DNA from: Paramacrobiotus richtersi
Taxonomy: Eukaryota > Tardigrada > Eutardigrada > Parachela > Macrobiotidae
Assembly (NCBI GenBank): GCA_034698045.1
Contig: JAQGAU010000349.1
Span: 1 to 30,487, forward strand
DNA: 30,487 bases
Reading direction: 5' to 3'
The notes beneath the pieces were generated by a model. The model did not search any database. It had not been told where the DNA came from and saw nothing but the letters and a program-made list of their open reading frames with translations. Each line of letters opens with the position of its first letter. The first letter of the stretch is position 1. This document shows positions 1 through 11,140 of this stretch, piece by piece. Position numbers and translations under genes: made by a program.

Positions 1-2864
1 ATCGTTGCCTGTCTCCAGCTGCAGTAGCGATTTATGGACTGCCAGAAGCCCAACGAGAGATTTTGGTGGCGCGACTATTTGCACGAATGCTTTACTTCCT
101 CGTCCCGGCAGAATGTAAGTATGGGAGAGATCCGCTGGTCGCACGGATAACTGCATCTGCAAAAACGTGCCATTACATTAGCTTTCAGCTTGAGTTCCGA
201 AATTTGTTGTGGACGATTCAGTCAATCAAGAAGCTACGACCTGTGTAGTTTATGAACAACGAAATATGAAAATGCTCAGCAAAGGTCACAACTGTCAGTT
301 TATTTTCTACATAAGGGTTATTTTTCTGTACAAAAGATGCTGCCGGAAAAATCTGCGCCAAGCTATTAGAACAGCAGACTCGTGTCCGGTTTACAGACAG
401 GATGCTTTGCTTTACGATAATATGAAAATAACGTACAGTAGTGAACGGGGAATATCGGCCAGCAAAAACCAGCTAGCTCTGCATTTTCCGCTCAAAAATA
501 TGCTATAGCTCAGACATACGCCATACCTACTTCTGCCTTGAGATTCTTGTGAAATGCAAGTCTAGATTATACGGCGAATGTATGAATGATAGAGCTGCGT
601 TGGGTTTAACGACGCATTAATTGCATTGATCGGACAGCGTACTAAAAATCCAAAAAGCAGACTGTAGCGGTTTCGACTTACATCGTGTACTGTAGACGCT
701 TCCGCCACCCGAAATTCTCCACCGGCGCTGAAGACTTCCGTACCCTTCAGGTAGTACGCAACAATCTTTGCCACTGGGGCCATATCAGGACTAACAGTTA
801 CCGATAGCTGTCCACTAGCCTCGCCTACAATGGCCGCTGTCCGAGTAAAGAGAATACCCTTTCGCGACACGACCTGTAAATAACTCAATAAATAACTTAA
901 ACATGGTAACCACGCCCTCCACCAGAACCTTTCGCCCTCACCATGTATTCCATTTGCGAACAGGCTTGAGTACATGTTAATGCGAACTTGACCTCATCTC
1001 CCACGCGGTACTTCCGTGTCGTATCCATTGTCAGTTCTGCATGACCGCCTCGAGCGGAAAAATTTAGCGTCTGTGTTACATGCTGGATCGTTACAGTGAT
1101 CTCGACAGAGTTCGCATGGCCAGATGTTTTGAACGGCACAATTACGACGGAACCTTCGATGACGACGGGTTCTAAGATCATCAGCTCCGCAGGTTTACCT
1201 TCCTCCTCCAACTGTTGGCCTTCCTCGTCCAACTGTTTTCCCGAAAACTGTTGCTTTGACCATGAGTTCCCGAATTGGAAGCGATGCTTCTTTCCATCGT
1301 GGCCTGAGACACGAATGGTTACGTTGGTTTCCGCGCCCGGTTGGAAGTACGTCGAAGAAATCGTTCCCGTTATCTTGAACGCGTGGCAGTGATACGGAAT
1401 GCTTTTTTGAACCGTTACGCTCTTTTTAGTGAAGCTCTCGACACCGTGAGCCGTTATATTCAAGTATCGTCTGCCGGACTTGTTCGACCCACAGTGTTGT
1501 CTGTGCAGTGATGTTAGGTCTAACGAGTACTCGATCGTTTTCCCCACATTCACATCCTGTAAACAAAAGGCAATAAGTGCGGGAACAGGTTCTTCGTGTA
1601 TGAGAAATGCGTGATACGTCTTGGCATTCTTACTGCAGGCGTAAATATCTTAGGATTGCTGACACCATCATCAACCTCGAGCGCTACGGTGCCCGAAATA
1701 GGATTTCCGAGCTGATCCCTGCAATGATGCAAACACGGTTTAGCAAGTACGTTGGTGTGCGATCCCTTGTATAATCAAAAGAAGTACTTCAGCCAGAAAG
1801 TTGTCGGCAGTATCCGTTGCGTTCCGTGTACGGACGATGGCAGTTCCATCTCCAGTGAAAACGAAGGCAGCTCTAAACAGTACAACAGCCACTATCAGCA
1901 AAAGTTTCTTTACATGCCTTTGTCAAAGTCGTTAAAGAAAATACTGTAATACTGCACGCCAAGCTTCTTCGTCACAATGCCAATGTTTGGTCCAGCGACT
2001 TCAATGGTCCAAGTTCCAAGTTCTGCGTCAAAGTTCGGTAGACCGAAGAATCCTTCGAAATATCCCGGATCTATGGCAAAGTCGGGGAGCTTGAGTTAGT
2101 GCAGATAAAGCTGATATCAAATTAGATCTACCGCTACGTACAATCATGGAAAGTCATTTGCTTATTTTGATGTTGGTCCGTGACGTTTCCTTTCGGGTTC
2201 TGTAGTGTACATTATTTTGATAAATTAAACAAACTTAATTACATATTGCACAGCGACCTAAATAACGTAGGGAAAATCTTACGCGCAGCCGAATGTCAAT
2301 CGTTTCCACATTCCCATTCAGCTTCAACTCGGAGTTTAGTACCATCACTCGGTAACCAATTGTATCACTTGGTTTGTAAATGGGCTTATCCAGCTGAATC
2401 AACACAAGCGACTCATCCACCACCAACTCCAGTTCGTCCGAGCTTGTTCTGGTCCATGCGCGAGAGTGTGGCACTGCTGACAGCTTAAGATGGTACGTGT
2501 TACTTGTTGCCAGTGCTCCGATCTGCAAAGGAAACGCATCGAGTGACGTGCGCTTACGCTCACGTTTACGCACAGGGAGCGGTTAACTAGAAGCGTTTAT
2601 GGCACTTTGAACCTGTAGTCTCATAGTCCGCTGCTGTCCAGCTGGAAGCCGTAAGCTCTCGAAGGAAAAATGCGCATCTCCGCCCTGAATAATGGCTTGT
2701 ATATCCACATCTTCAACATGCTTGGAAGAAACGACGATTTCAAACGCCTGGAACGGTCGGAGAAAACGAGAGCCATACACGACCACGGCGCCATCGGAGC
2801 TCGTAAAGACTGGCGAAATGTGTAATAGTAGCGAAAACGGAATGAAGGCTAGAACTTTTTTCAT
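1..2864 (-). CDS. Thioester-containing protein / alpha-2-macroglobulin family (TEP/CD109-like), 5' part
   Basis: Secreted macroglobulin-type protein, usually a protease trap or complement-like opsonin. Eight exons can be chained in one consistent frame: 2864-2613, 2522-2283, 2089-1945, 1872-1788, 1718-1634, 1556-942, 873-682 and 156-1 (cut by the window edge). All junctions are GT-AG with matching phases. Exon 1 begins with a signal peptide (MKKVLAFIPFSLLLHISPVF) and an MG1 domain. Exon 2 carries the hallmark QLDKPIYKPSDTIGYRV of MG2. Exons 3-5 carry MG2/MG3 features (GTWTIEV, LPSFSLEMELP, DQLGNPISGTVALEV). Exon 7 has the bait-region-side motif VSPDMAPVAKIVAYY, and exon 8 has VGLLAVHKSLLQLETGND, where many relatives have AVDKS. 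The thioester and C-terminal domains would lie off the left edge, so TEP, CD109 and A2M cannot be separated. No break is seen in the visible part. The last visible intron (157-681) is much longer than the others and shows nothing else. Confidence 0.85.
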
Positions 2865-3859
2865 GGCAAATAATGCGTCGTCCGATAGCTCAAACTATAC
2901 ACCATCAGTGGCTGTTAATGAATGATTTTCCCACGGTCTCGCATTTCTGCTGTGTTTATGTCGGTAAAACGCTGAGCAGCGATCACACAGCAATAAATAG
3001 TCATGAACTGGTAAGGATATCTGATAATGAAGTCAATGGCAAAGTCCACTTCCTTCCTTGCTCGCAACTGACGTAAAGTGTTCCTGTTCACAAGGATGTC
3101 CATGGCGTTTTGACCGAAGGTCAACAACGGCTGACGGCATTCGAAACCCCCAGACTGACGAGCGTGTGAAGTAAAGCAGCATGTCGAAGGAAAGATGTAG
3201 CATCTCGTAATTGAGACAAGGAAAGAAGCGAGCCGTTATCGCTGTTGATTGCTTCGACAGCCACGAAAAATTCAGCGTTTATTAGACGATGTAAGTTATG
3301 ACTAGTTATGAGAGCATTTCTCGCTACATTACTAAACAGACCATGCCTATTATGAGCATTATGGAAACCGAAGCGCAGGTCAAAAAGATGAACGTTATGA
3401 CAAACACAAAACATACAGTGTAAAACCAGCAGAAAAGCCAAAGATATTTATACTATCGCGTATTGCACACTCATTATCAAAAGCAGCCTCGCGCTTAGGT
3501 ATGTGTTGCTAATTTAGCTTTTATGTGATGCTGACAATTATCTATCATCTTCGTACATGAGAGAGACCAAGGCAGTTCAAGCGATTTTTGTGTACGTTCC
3601 ACAAAAAGTCTGCTGTTTATTTTATGTGAAAAAATCAAGACGTTTACGAGGCAATGACGTACAGAATAAATTTCAAACGAGAAGCTAAAACGACCTCGAC
3701 AACGATGCAATCTCATAAGTTACAAGTACTTAACAACGCAAAACCTCGAACGCATGCGGCTTTTTTAGCACATCTCAGTGTTCGTGGTAAGACCATCAAC
3801 GACAATTGCGAGAAACCGTTACCAAAAGTAAATGTCAACGATTATGGTCTAGCATGATG
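2865..3859. other. Intergenic region between the TEP 5' end and the SDR gene
   Basis: About 1 kb without a gene I can support. Open frames on the minus strand (around 2915-3127 and 3121-3441) do not begin with a convincing ATG, match no family I recognise, and have no splice sites that join them into a longer product. The upstream region of the TEP gene should be here, but no TATA box is obvious before the ATG at 2864. Confidence 0.5.
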
Positions 3860-5156
3860 CTACTGAACTGTCCCGTCATCGGATCGCGAAGATCCTCCAG
3901 AATTTCTAAATCCACCGTCCAGGCGCATCGTCGCCGCATTGACCAGATGATTCTCAATGATAAACTCCACCATGTGGGCAAATTCATCCGGCTTGCCCGC
4001 CCGTTTGGGAAACACGGCAGCGCTTCCATGTCCTGCTATTGCCCAGTTGAATTCTTCGTTTTGCAGCATTGGTGTGGCAATGGCCGCTACGAATGCAGAT
4101 GATGATTGAATAACAAATGAGTGGGGATAGATTACACATACAGTATCTTTGACTTGCTAATCATCTTTTGGTATACTGAAAGTACCTGGAGCAATGGCCA
4201 CAACCCGGATACCGACGGGACCAAATTCTCTGGCCAAGGGCACCGTCATAGCGGCTATGGCTCCTTTACTGGCGCAGTACGCCAACATTCCCACTTGCCC
4301 GTCGCTGCGTGCCACACTGGCTACATTGACAATCACTCCGCGTTGGCCATCTTCACCGGGTGGGTTATTGCTCATTAAACCGACGGCGTGGCGGATAACG
4401 TTGAATGTCCCGTAAACGTTTATCTGCAAACCATTACGTTCATCTACAGGGCACAGTAATTCAGAAGTCAGTGATCACTTTACCTCTCCCACAAAAAAAG
4501 GCAAGCTGACAATCATTATGATGATAATAAGTGCTTACCAGGACTTAACGGGAAAATGTGGAAAACTTAGCCTTACGCAGTTTGCAAAAAGCGGGATGTT
4601 TTGCAGCTTTTCTACCGTAAAAACGGTCGTCTTTAATTAGGAAAAATATAAAAATTCGTTCCAGACGATATTACTTACCCTCATGATATCATCGAACATT
4701 TGCGTGGAATGCATCTGTTCCGTTTGGAAATCATACACCGGCATCACATGACCCAGAATTCCCGCGCAGTTGATAAGAAAATCCAAGCGCCCATCCTTAT
4801 ACTGAATCTCGCTGATCAAATTGGCAATATCATCCTCCCGAGTCACCTGATCGATGAAATAATTAGTCTCCCAGAGAATCATCACCATTCAATTATGCCG
4901 CCGATATCTTACATCTGCTTTTCGGTATTTGATTAAACTTTCTTGCCGCTCGTTGGCATCCTGGTTGGGAATTTGACGATCCACAACGTAGACAGTCGCT
5001 CCTTTCGAGCTCAGTCGTTCCGCTGTAGCTTTGCCCAATCCCGATGCGCCGCCCGTTACCAGCGCTACTTTGTCCTAGAAGGTAGCACAAAACCAAATTT
5101 GTGTGAGAAATGCGACTTCGGGAGAGGAACAGTTTTACCTTGAAACTCTTTTCCAT
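3860..5156 (-). CDS. HSD17B10: Short-chain dehydrogenase, 3-hydroxyacyl-CoA dehydrogenase type 2 / HSD17B10-like
   Basis: NAD-dependent short-chain dehydrogenase. Family members oxidise 3-hydroxyacyl-CoA and steroids in mitochondria, and the human protein is also a subunit of mitochondrial RNase P. Exons 5156-5139, 5074-4913, 4846-4679, 4423-4186 and 4086-3860 join in phase into about 270 residues, close to the usual 261. The cofactor motif TGGASGLG is in exon 2 and LINCAGI (the NNAG equivalent) is in exon 3. Exon 4 holds INVYGTFNVIRHAVGLM, the catalytic Ser in VNVASVA, the YCASK tetrad pair, and GIRVVAIAPG. Exon 5 holds TPML and the RLDGGFR end. The first exon is only 18 nt (MEKSFK). The C-terminus is longer than in human, with a Gly/Ser/Asp-rich tail. 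All catalytic residues are present, so the gene looks functional. Assignment to HSD17B10 rather than another SDR rests on the long stretch around YCASK. No N-terminal targeting sequence beyond the short start is visible. Confidence 0.88.
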
Positions 5157-7117
5157 TTTGCAGCAACCACCCTTTTGCGATTATTGTACAGCAGAATCAC
5201 GTGTTGTTTCTGTTTGACTCTTGTAATCGTGTAGTTGTAGGCTTGTGGTGCAAGCTGTGAGTGAAAGTAAGAAAGCAAAAGTGCTGCAAAACGACGATAA
5301 AAGTTGAGAAACCGGTTCGGCTGATACATCTGTTCACTCGAGATGTGCTTGACACGTACGAGAAATGATAAGAAGTAGAGATGTACGCCGTACTTCTGTA
5401 TGAAACTATATTCCTGATCGTACATATGTCTGTCGGTTATCTCGTTTCAAGTGCATTTCCGAGACACAATTCTTCTGCTGGCGCAAAATGTTTCGGTTTT
5501 GTTGGAAATGCTAATCGTTTTACTTTGTTGGCACTACCGTAAAACAAAATGACTCCTGACTTCTGTACATCAATATTTCCCGCACTCTAGGTTCTCATAC
5601 AATCAACTTCTTGCCTGGGAATGCGTTCACTTCACTCGTACGCAGGCAAAGTACAGGTTATTATTCACCCATTTGTATAACTTTAATTGTTTCCAAGCAG
5701 TCCGCTTATTTCTCGATAAGTCGATTTCTCGATTCACCCTGTAGTGCTGTAGTGACTGAACCGGTCATTCCGAAAGTAAACAAGGCATCAGCGAGCAGTT
5801 ATCAAGCTAGCATAAATTGTTCGACGACCTAAATTTGCACGAAACACTTTTTGAAATTATACCTTTTACACACAAATTGCGCTGGCGCACATAGAACTAC
5901 CTATTTTTGAATCAAACAATAACCCGCGGTTTCATTGACCTGACGGCAGAAGAATTGTTAGCCAAATACCCATCGAAAAAGACAAGAGAAAAGTGAAAAC
6001 TTAAAATAATTAAAATATCTATGACAATCTGTTGCCTCCGAAGTGCGAAGCATCTACCTAAAGGCCAAATCACACTAAAAAGTCAGGCTGGAACCCAAGC
6101 CAGACGTACGTCCACTACAATTTGGACCGACAAAGAAAGTTCCAAGTAAACACCGCTAAATATGCACGTACGTTAGTAGGTGCGCGGTTTACCATTTAAG
6201 CCATACTTTGGAAGTACTGGACATACGTAGAGTCATGCAGTTGTCCACTCTTCTGGTGCTACTTATATTCACGTCATTATTCCGTGTATCAGCACTCGTG
6301 TTGATTACGTGACACCAAAGTTCCAAACCACCGTGGGAAGCCGTCACAGGGAAAAGGCTCAGCTGCTTTCGAAAATTCGAGTCAAAATGATTGTATTCGC
6401 AAAAGGAGCTGCATCACTTTATTACTTATAGACATTAAACTGGGACCATAATTCCTGTCCGGCAGGAAAAAGGCCATGGTGTGGGATGCCACGTGCTCAT
6501 GTTTAGTCGCTGACTCGTACACCCAAGGTAATCCCAGGAGATCCGGACATGTTAGGGAAAAAGCAGCCGAGAACAAGCAGCGTCGTCGCTACGGTTTCCT
6601 CGGAGAGCGCGGATATTCGTTCTACCCTTTCCCAGTCGAAACCTTTTTTGGAACTTTGGGCCCAGCGTTTACTGAGCGCATTCAATTTGCCGGACGTAAG
6701 ATTAGTGATTGAGTGGGAGAGCCCAGATCTACCGCATTTATTAAGCACAGAGTTAATCTAGCCGTTGTTAATGGTAATGCAGCATCTTGTTTTGGGTACG
6801 CTGCCCGCAAACTCCGAGGTTCCTGGTAACGATTTTGATTGTTTTTTAATGCCTGGAACTCTTGTACGTTTCGAATCTGGTATTTCGTTAAGTGGCTACG
6901 GCGCTACCGAACAAAAACGGCTTATTCAGGTAGGAGAAGGGAAATAACATGTCGCCGTTTATATGAAAGGCATTAAACATGTTTGAATGCGTAATAGTAA
7001 TAAAACAACTACCCACACAAGCTTTATCAAAATCCATGAAGCGGCAGCGTAAAAACAGAAAATAATTCCCACTGTAATTTCACCACGGGTAGTTGCATAT
7101 CCGCAACAGTGTACACA
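5157..7117. other. Intergenic region, no supported gene
   Basis: About 2 kb upstream of the SDR gene. Short overlapping frames on both strands at 6382-6761 were inspected. The minus-strand one begins like a mitochondrial targeting peptide and then has a hydrophobic stretch, but the frame breaks and I recognise no family. The remainder (5170-6380 and 6770-7117) shows only short open frames and AT-rich DNA. No tRNA, rRNA or repeat array was seen. Confidence 0.5.
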
Positions 7118-7764
7118 CTATCGATGTTGATTTTGTTCGGACAGCGCAACCGTTGCGCTTCCCCTGAATCCCCCGTCCAGGCGCATGATTGTCGCATTGA
7201 CCAAATGGTTCTCGATAATAAATTCAACCATGTGAGCAAACTCTTCGGGCTTCACTGCCCGCTTGGGAAATATGGCGCCGTTACTGTATCCAGTTAGGAC
7301 GCCGTTGAATTCTTCGTTCTGTAGCATTGGTGTTTCGCTGGCTCCTACGATACATTGAGAACATTAGTATCCTGTATTTGCGAAGCGTCGCGGAAGACCG
7401 AGACCTGTTACCTGGACAGACAACCTTGACCATAAAATTTTGTTTTATGTACGATTTAGAAAATACTGTATATGAGCATCACAGAAGCAGTAACGCTTAA
7501 AGGCGGCGTCTGAAAGTATACCAGACCTGGTGCAATGGCTACGACCCGGATTCCAACTGGACCGAATTCGCGGGCTAAAGGAACCGTCATGGATGCCAGG
7601 GCACCTTTACTGGCCACATACGCCACCAGACCTGCTCCTCCATCGTTCCGTGATCTGCTGGAAACGTTTATGATAACACCGCGCTGCCCGTCGTCATCGG
7701 ATGGGTTATTGCTCATTAAACCGACTGCATGGCGGATAACGTTGAATGTTCCAAAAACGTTTAC
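7118..7764 (-). pseudogene. Truncated duplicate of the HSD17B10-like dehydrogenase (3' exons only)
   Basis: Two exons, 7764 to about 7530 and 7344-7118, match exons 4 and 5 of the complete gene at 3860-5156 in order, spacing and sequence: GTFNVIRHAVGLMSNNP, then YVASK in place of YCASK, GPVGIRVVAIAPG, then TPMLQNEEFN and MRLDGGFR. The three 5' exons, which carry the TGxxxGxG cofactor site and the NAG motif, are not found in the 750 bases upstream. The copy therefore could not bind NAD as an SDR. The first exon is also followed by a weak donor (GTCTGG), where the intact gene has GTACTT. The two copies have clearly diverged but keep their frames, so the duplication is not very recent, or some selection remained. 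It could still be expressed as the tail of an unseen upstream exon, which I consider less likely. Confidence 0.7.
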
Positions 7765-8510
7765 CTGCAAAACTAATGCGATTTATATATCATCACCATA
7801 TCATTTACCCTCTAATGTCTATAATCAGGTAGTTAAGCTATGCTTCCCACATTGTCGGAATTGTACCGCAAATAACATAACTGCTATATTCATCTCCAAG
7901 ATTTCTTGCTGGATACGGTCAACAGAGCTTATTGATTCTTCATGAAAAGGAATGCTTCGTATTCATTTTTATGGCGAAAATGATAGCTTCCGGATGCAAA
8001 GCGAAATCTGATGAATAAATAGGCGGTCCACGGGAAACCCCAGTGTATAGTGTTGAGACCTCTGCGAACAGTCCCACCGCCCACACTGTATGAGCCCCAG
8101 CAGTCTCAACATTGCCCCCGCACACTTCGAGCCTATGCTCGCTACTCGGGGCGGCGAAATTCGCCGCCCATGTTAAGTCTATGGCGCCGTTTCCCCCGTA
8201 GACGGCTATGCTAATAGCATGTACGTACATACGTCCACGCACATGCGGCTATTTCTCTCTGAGCGGTTGCTCAGATACGGACGCATGCTGCACCGTCCAG
8301 TACGGCTCAGAACGGCATGGTTTGGGATCTTCATTTCACAGGTAGAGTGCTGCATATTTAGTGTTACGCGTAATCTGTCAGGTCCTCTGCCGTGATTGTC
8401 GATTGGGATTTGACTTTTTTATCCTGTTGATCTTGGCATTTGAGGTTTCTTTTTTTGTTTGCGAACGTCCATGAAACAGGAGTACAAATACTCGTCTTTG
8501 GTTAGCTCTT
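7765..8510. other. Non-coding stretch with a cluster of short perfect inverted repeats
   Basis: No gene seen. The 5' exons expected for the truncated SDR copy are absent. A GC-rich section at about 8040-8300 holds several short perfect inverted repeats, entered separately. A minus-strand open frame at 7940-8242 has no recognisable domain. Confidence 0.45.
8149..8229. repeat. Cluster of perfect short inverted repeats
   Basis: 8149-8169 is GGGCGGCGAA, a single A, then TTCGCCGCCC, a perfect 10-bp stem with a one-base centre. 8208-8220 is ATGCTA-A-TAGCAT. 8220-8229 is TGTACGTACA. Three palindromes in 80 bases stand out from the surroundings. They could be the remnant of a foldback element or a structured regulatory site. 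Confidence 0.55.
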
Positions 8511-8514
8511 CAAT

Positions 8515-8759
8515 TTCATGAGCTCGAAGACCGAGCGATCCTTCCTTAGCTTGCATCGAAATCCTCGTGAAATCCGATGGACGGCTCTCTATCGTCGCAA
8601 ACACAAGAAGGGACAACAGGAAGAAGTGGCCAAGAAGCATGTACGTAGGCAAGTGAAGGTGCAGCGTGCCATCGCCATTGCGAGTTCAACGGAAACATTG
8701 CCAAGAGGAATCAGAAGCCAGAAGTCCTGAAAGCACAGCGAGACGAAGCCATTAAGTAA
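8515..8759 (+). pseudogene. Ribosomal protein L24 (eL24) pseudogene fragment
   Basis: The frame beginning about 8515 contains [19 protein letters not shown], a near-identical copy of the signature core of eukaryotic eL24, followed by [18 protein letters not shown], also in family order. After about 8690 the homology continues in another frame (AKRNQKPEV, then KAQRDEAIK and a stop at 8757-8759). One indel therefore separates the two halves. The N-terminal part, with the zinc-binding CSFSGYKI-type motif and the KVFQFLN segment, is missing or unrecognisable. The matched part contains no intron, so a retro-copied, decayed gene is the simplest reading. An antisense open frame at 8419-8652 with a signal-peptide-like start is judged a shadow. 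Confidence 0.8.
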
Positions 8760-9474
8760 GTCTCGCTGCCGTACGGCTGTACTAACATATTCACAATAAT
8801 TTCGTCGGTGAACTTCTGGTGGAGTGGGCGCTGGGAACAAATAGTTTTGTAAAAGATACGGTGAGACTTCATTTTACAGTTATGGGACTTGGTTTTTCGC
8901 GCTTGAGTTTTCAAGTCTTCCCTACTTTATTTCTAAATGGTGCACCAGGAACCGGGATCGTTTCTTACTTTAGTTGTTTTGATTATCTAATGATCTGTTG
9001 TAAGTTTTGTGTAAGTGTTCTTTCTTCCTTAATTTTTGAGTGCGGTTATTAATTCAATTATTATAATATATGATAATAAGTTTTTTCGCGTTTTACGCCT
9101 CATTCAACTACAAATTCAACCCTTTATTAGGTATCGACGGTTTTATCTACCCGTAACCGGATTTTGCCTCGGTATACCTGAAAATCCGCCGGAAACGTCA
9201 CTTTGCAGCATATTACCGCAGCTGCCGTGCTCCCTCCTCAGACAGCCTGCCCATCTTCACCAACCAGCCTCTGGTGTCCTGTGAACTTTCCGCCGCCCAG
9301 CAACACTGTGGACAGTTGCCGGTTGTGAGACGTCATACGTTTCCGACCCAGCTGCCGCCTAGAGCAGTGTGAGACGGTTACGTTTCCGCTGACTCGGGTT
9401 TCCACTGTGTTGCACGGAAGAGTTCCTTGTTCGCGGAAGCTGTTCACTTTAAGGTGAGACTTTATTCATTTTTC

Positions 9475-9540
9475 TAATATATTTATTATAATTATATATT
9501 TATTATAATTTTATTATAATTGATATAATAAAATCTGATG
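9475..9540. repeat. AT-rich microrepeat
   Basis: Three to four imperfect copies of a TATATTTATTATAATT-like unit in tandem. Simple low-complexity DNA immediately left of the larger duplication. Confidence 0.6.
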
Positions 9541-9589
9541 CATTTAAACGACCTCCATTAGTAAGTAAGTGTATATCTATTTTCGAATT

Positions 9590-10380
9590 GAAGATTCTTT
9601 GTTTCTGCCGCCGAACGTGCCATTTTTGAAAAAAAATTTGTCATCGTTTGAATAATTAAACATCTGTTATTTTTTTATGTAATATTTTGGTTTTTTACGC
9701 AACTGAAGCATGTAATGGTTTTTTTCACGGATGCTGTTGGTTACGAAGAGTTAATCTAGCATAACTGGAGGGACTTTAAGTGCCAAACAATATGAACCAT
9801 GTCACGCATGATCAGATACACTGTATTATGTTTTACATATGAGCAGTTTTTTCGATTAAGGTAATACCGCGTTGGTCATCAAGATTTTTAAGTAGCATAG
9901 CTGGAAGAACAGTAGAAGGAAAACGGTATCAATAATGGCATGTACGATTAGGCACATATATCATGTACAAGCACTTTTTTGATCACCAAGCTCACAACCA
10001 GTCAGGGCAATCGGTAACCGGTACTGAGTGGACTAGAAATATAAAATGCTCTCTTTTAAATCTTGTGTACAGAAGTAAACTGACGGGAATAACGACTGTT
10101 GATTGTAAAATTCTGTTTTTGTTATGGTGGTGTTGGATTAATGGTTGTTGTTCTGGTCGGGTTATCTGGATTTTGATAATAATGACCGAAAGGGGAAAAC
10201 GTTGCTGATACATCTATTTCCCGCTCATATTAATTCGGACTACCAGAATAATTATTACGCTGGTACTGCAGGTAACCGGTAAGCGATGATATTAAGAACT
10301 GCCATGAATTTTCCCACTGCTGATAGACTAGAGTTACCAAACATTCAGAAGATAATTATGAAACAATATGCAAATATTTT
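9590..10380 (+). repeat. Tandem segmental duplication, copy 1
   Basis: Begins near GAAGATTCTTTGTTTCTGCC and ends near AAGATAATTATGAAACAATA. It is collinear with copy 2 (10470-11140). Shared blocks include CATAGCTGGAAGAAC, AAAACGGTATCAATAATGGC, CTGACGGGAATAACGACTGT and CCGGTAAGCGATGATA. There are many substitutions and small indels, so the event is old. Copy 1 has extra sequence at about 9950-10030 and 10225-10265. No terminal inverted repeats, poly-A tail or coding capacity typical of a transposon was seen. Confidence 0.75.
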
Positions 10381-10469
10381 TCGCTCGTTTTCCCTTAAAA
10401 CACGACGTACCGAGAGCGTTCCGATGTCTCGATATTCGGTAAAGAACTTCACCCTTTGGTTTTTAAATT

Positions 10470-11140
10470 GAAGTTCTTTGTAACTGCCACCAAACGTGCT
10501 ATTTTCGAAAGTAGAGAGTTATCACGTGTGAATGAGTGAAAATCTGTTAATTTTTTCATGCAATATTTTGATTCTTTGCGCAACTGAGGCATGTGGTGGC
10601 TTTTTCATGGATGCCGTTGGTTAGGAAGAGCTAATGCAGCATAACTGTGAGAACTTTAAATATCAGACAATATGAATCATGCCACGCATAGTTAGATACA
10701 CGGTATCATGTAGCACAAATGAGCGGTTTTTTCGATTAAGGCTACCGCATTGATCGTCCAGATTTTTAACATAGCTGGAAGAACTGTAAAAGGAAAACGG
10801 TATCAATAATGGCACGCAGAATTAGAAATATAAAATGTTTTTTTAAAATTTTGTGTACAGAAGTTAACTGACGGGAATAACGACTGTTGATTACAAAATT
10901 CTGTTTTTGGTGTGGTTGTGTTGAAATACCGGTTGGCATTGTGGTCGGATTGTCCGGATTATTATAGTTTTTACCGAAAGGCGAAAGCGTTACTGATATA
11001 TTTATTCCTTGCTTATGTTATTTCTGACTTGTGCAGGTATCCGGTAAGCGATGATACTAGGAATTGCCATGAATTTTATGCTGCCCTGCTGACAGCTGTT
11101 ACCATACATCTAGAAGATAATTACGAAACAATATTAAAAT
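10470..11140 (+). repeat. Tandem segmental duplication, copy 2
   Basis: Second, diverged copy of the segment at 9590-10380. It starts near GAAGTTCTTTGTAACTGCC. It shares GTGTACAGAAG, CTGACGGGAATAACGACTGT and GGTAAGCGATGATA with copy 1 in the same order. Both copies conserve their blocks unevenly, which could reflect a non-coding functional element or chance. Confidence 0.75.

Noticed and set aside
2915..3441. Minus-strand ORFs upstream of the TEP gene that faintly recall ankyrin-type helices
   Set aside because: No ATG in a plausible place, no repeat periodicity and no supporting splice structure.
6382..6761. Overlapping ORFs resembling a mitochondrial inner-membrane subunit (SDHD-like idea)
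   Set aside because: The expected histidine and DY motifs are not in one frame, and no splice sites join the pieces.
8419..8652. Minus-strand ORF with a signal-peptide-like start
   Set aside because: Antisense to the eL24 relic, whose reversed codons explain the hydrophobic run.
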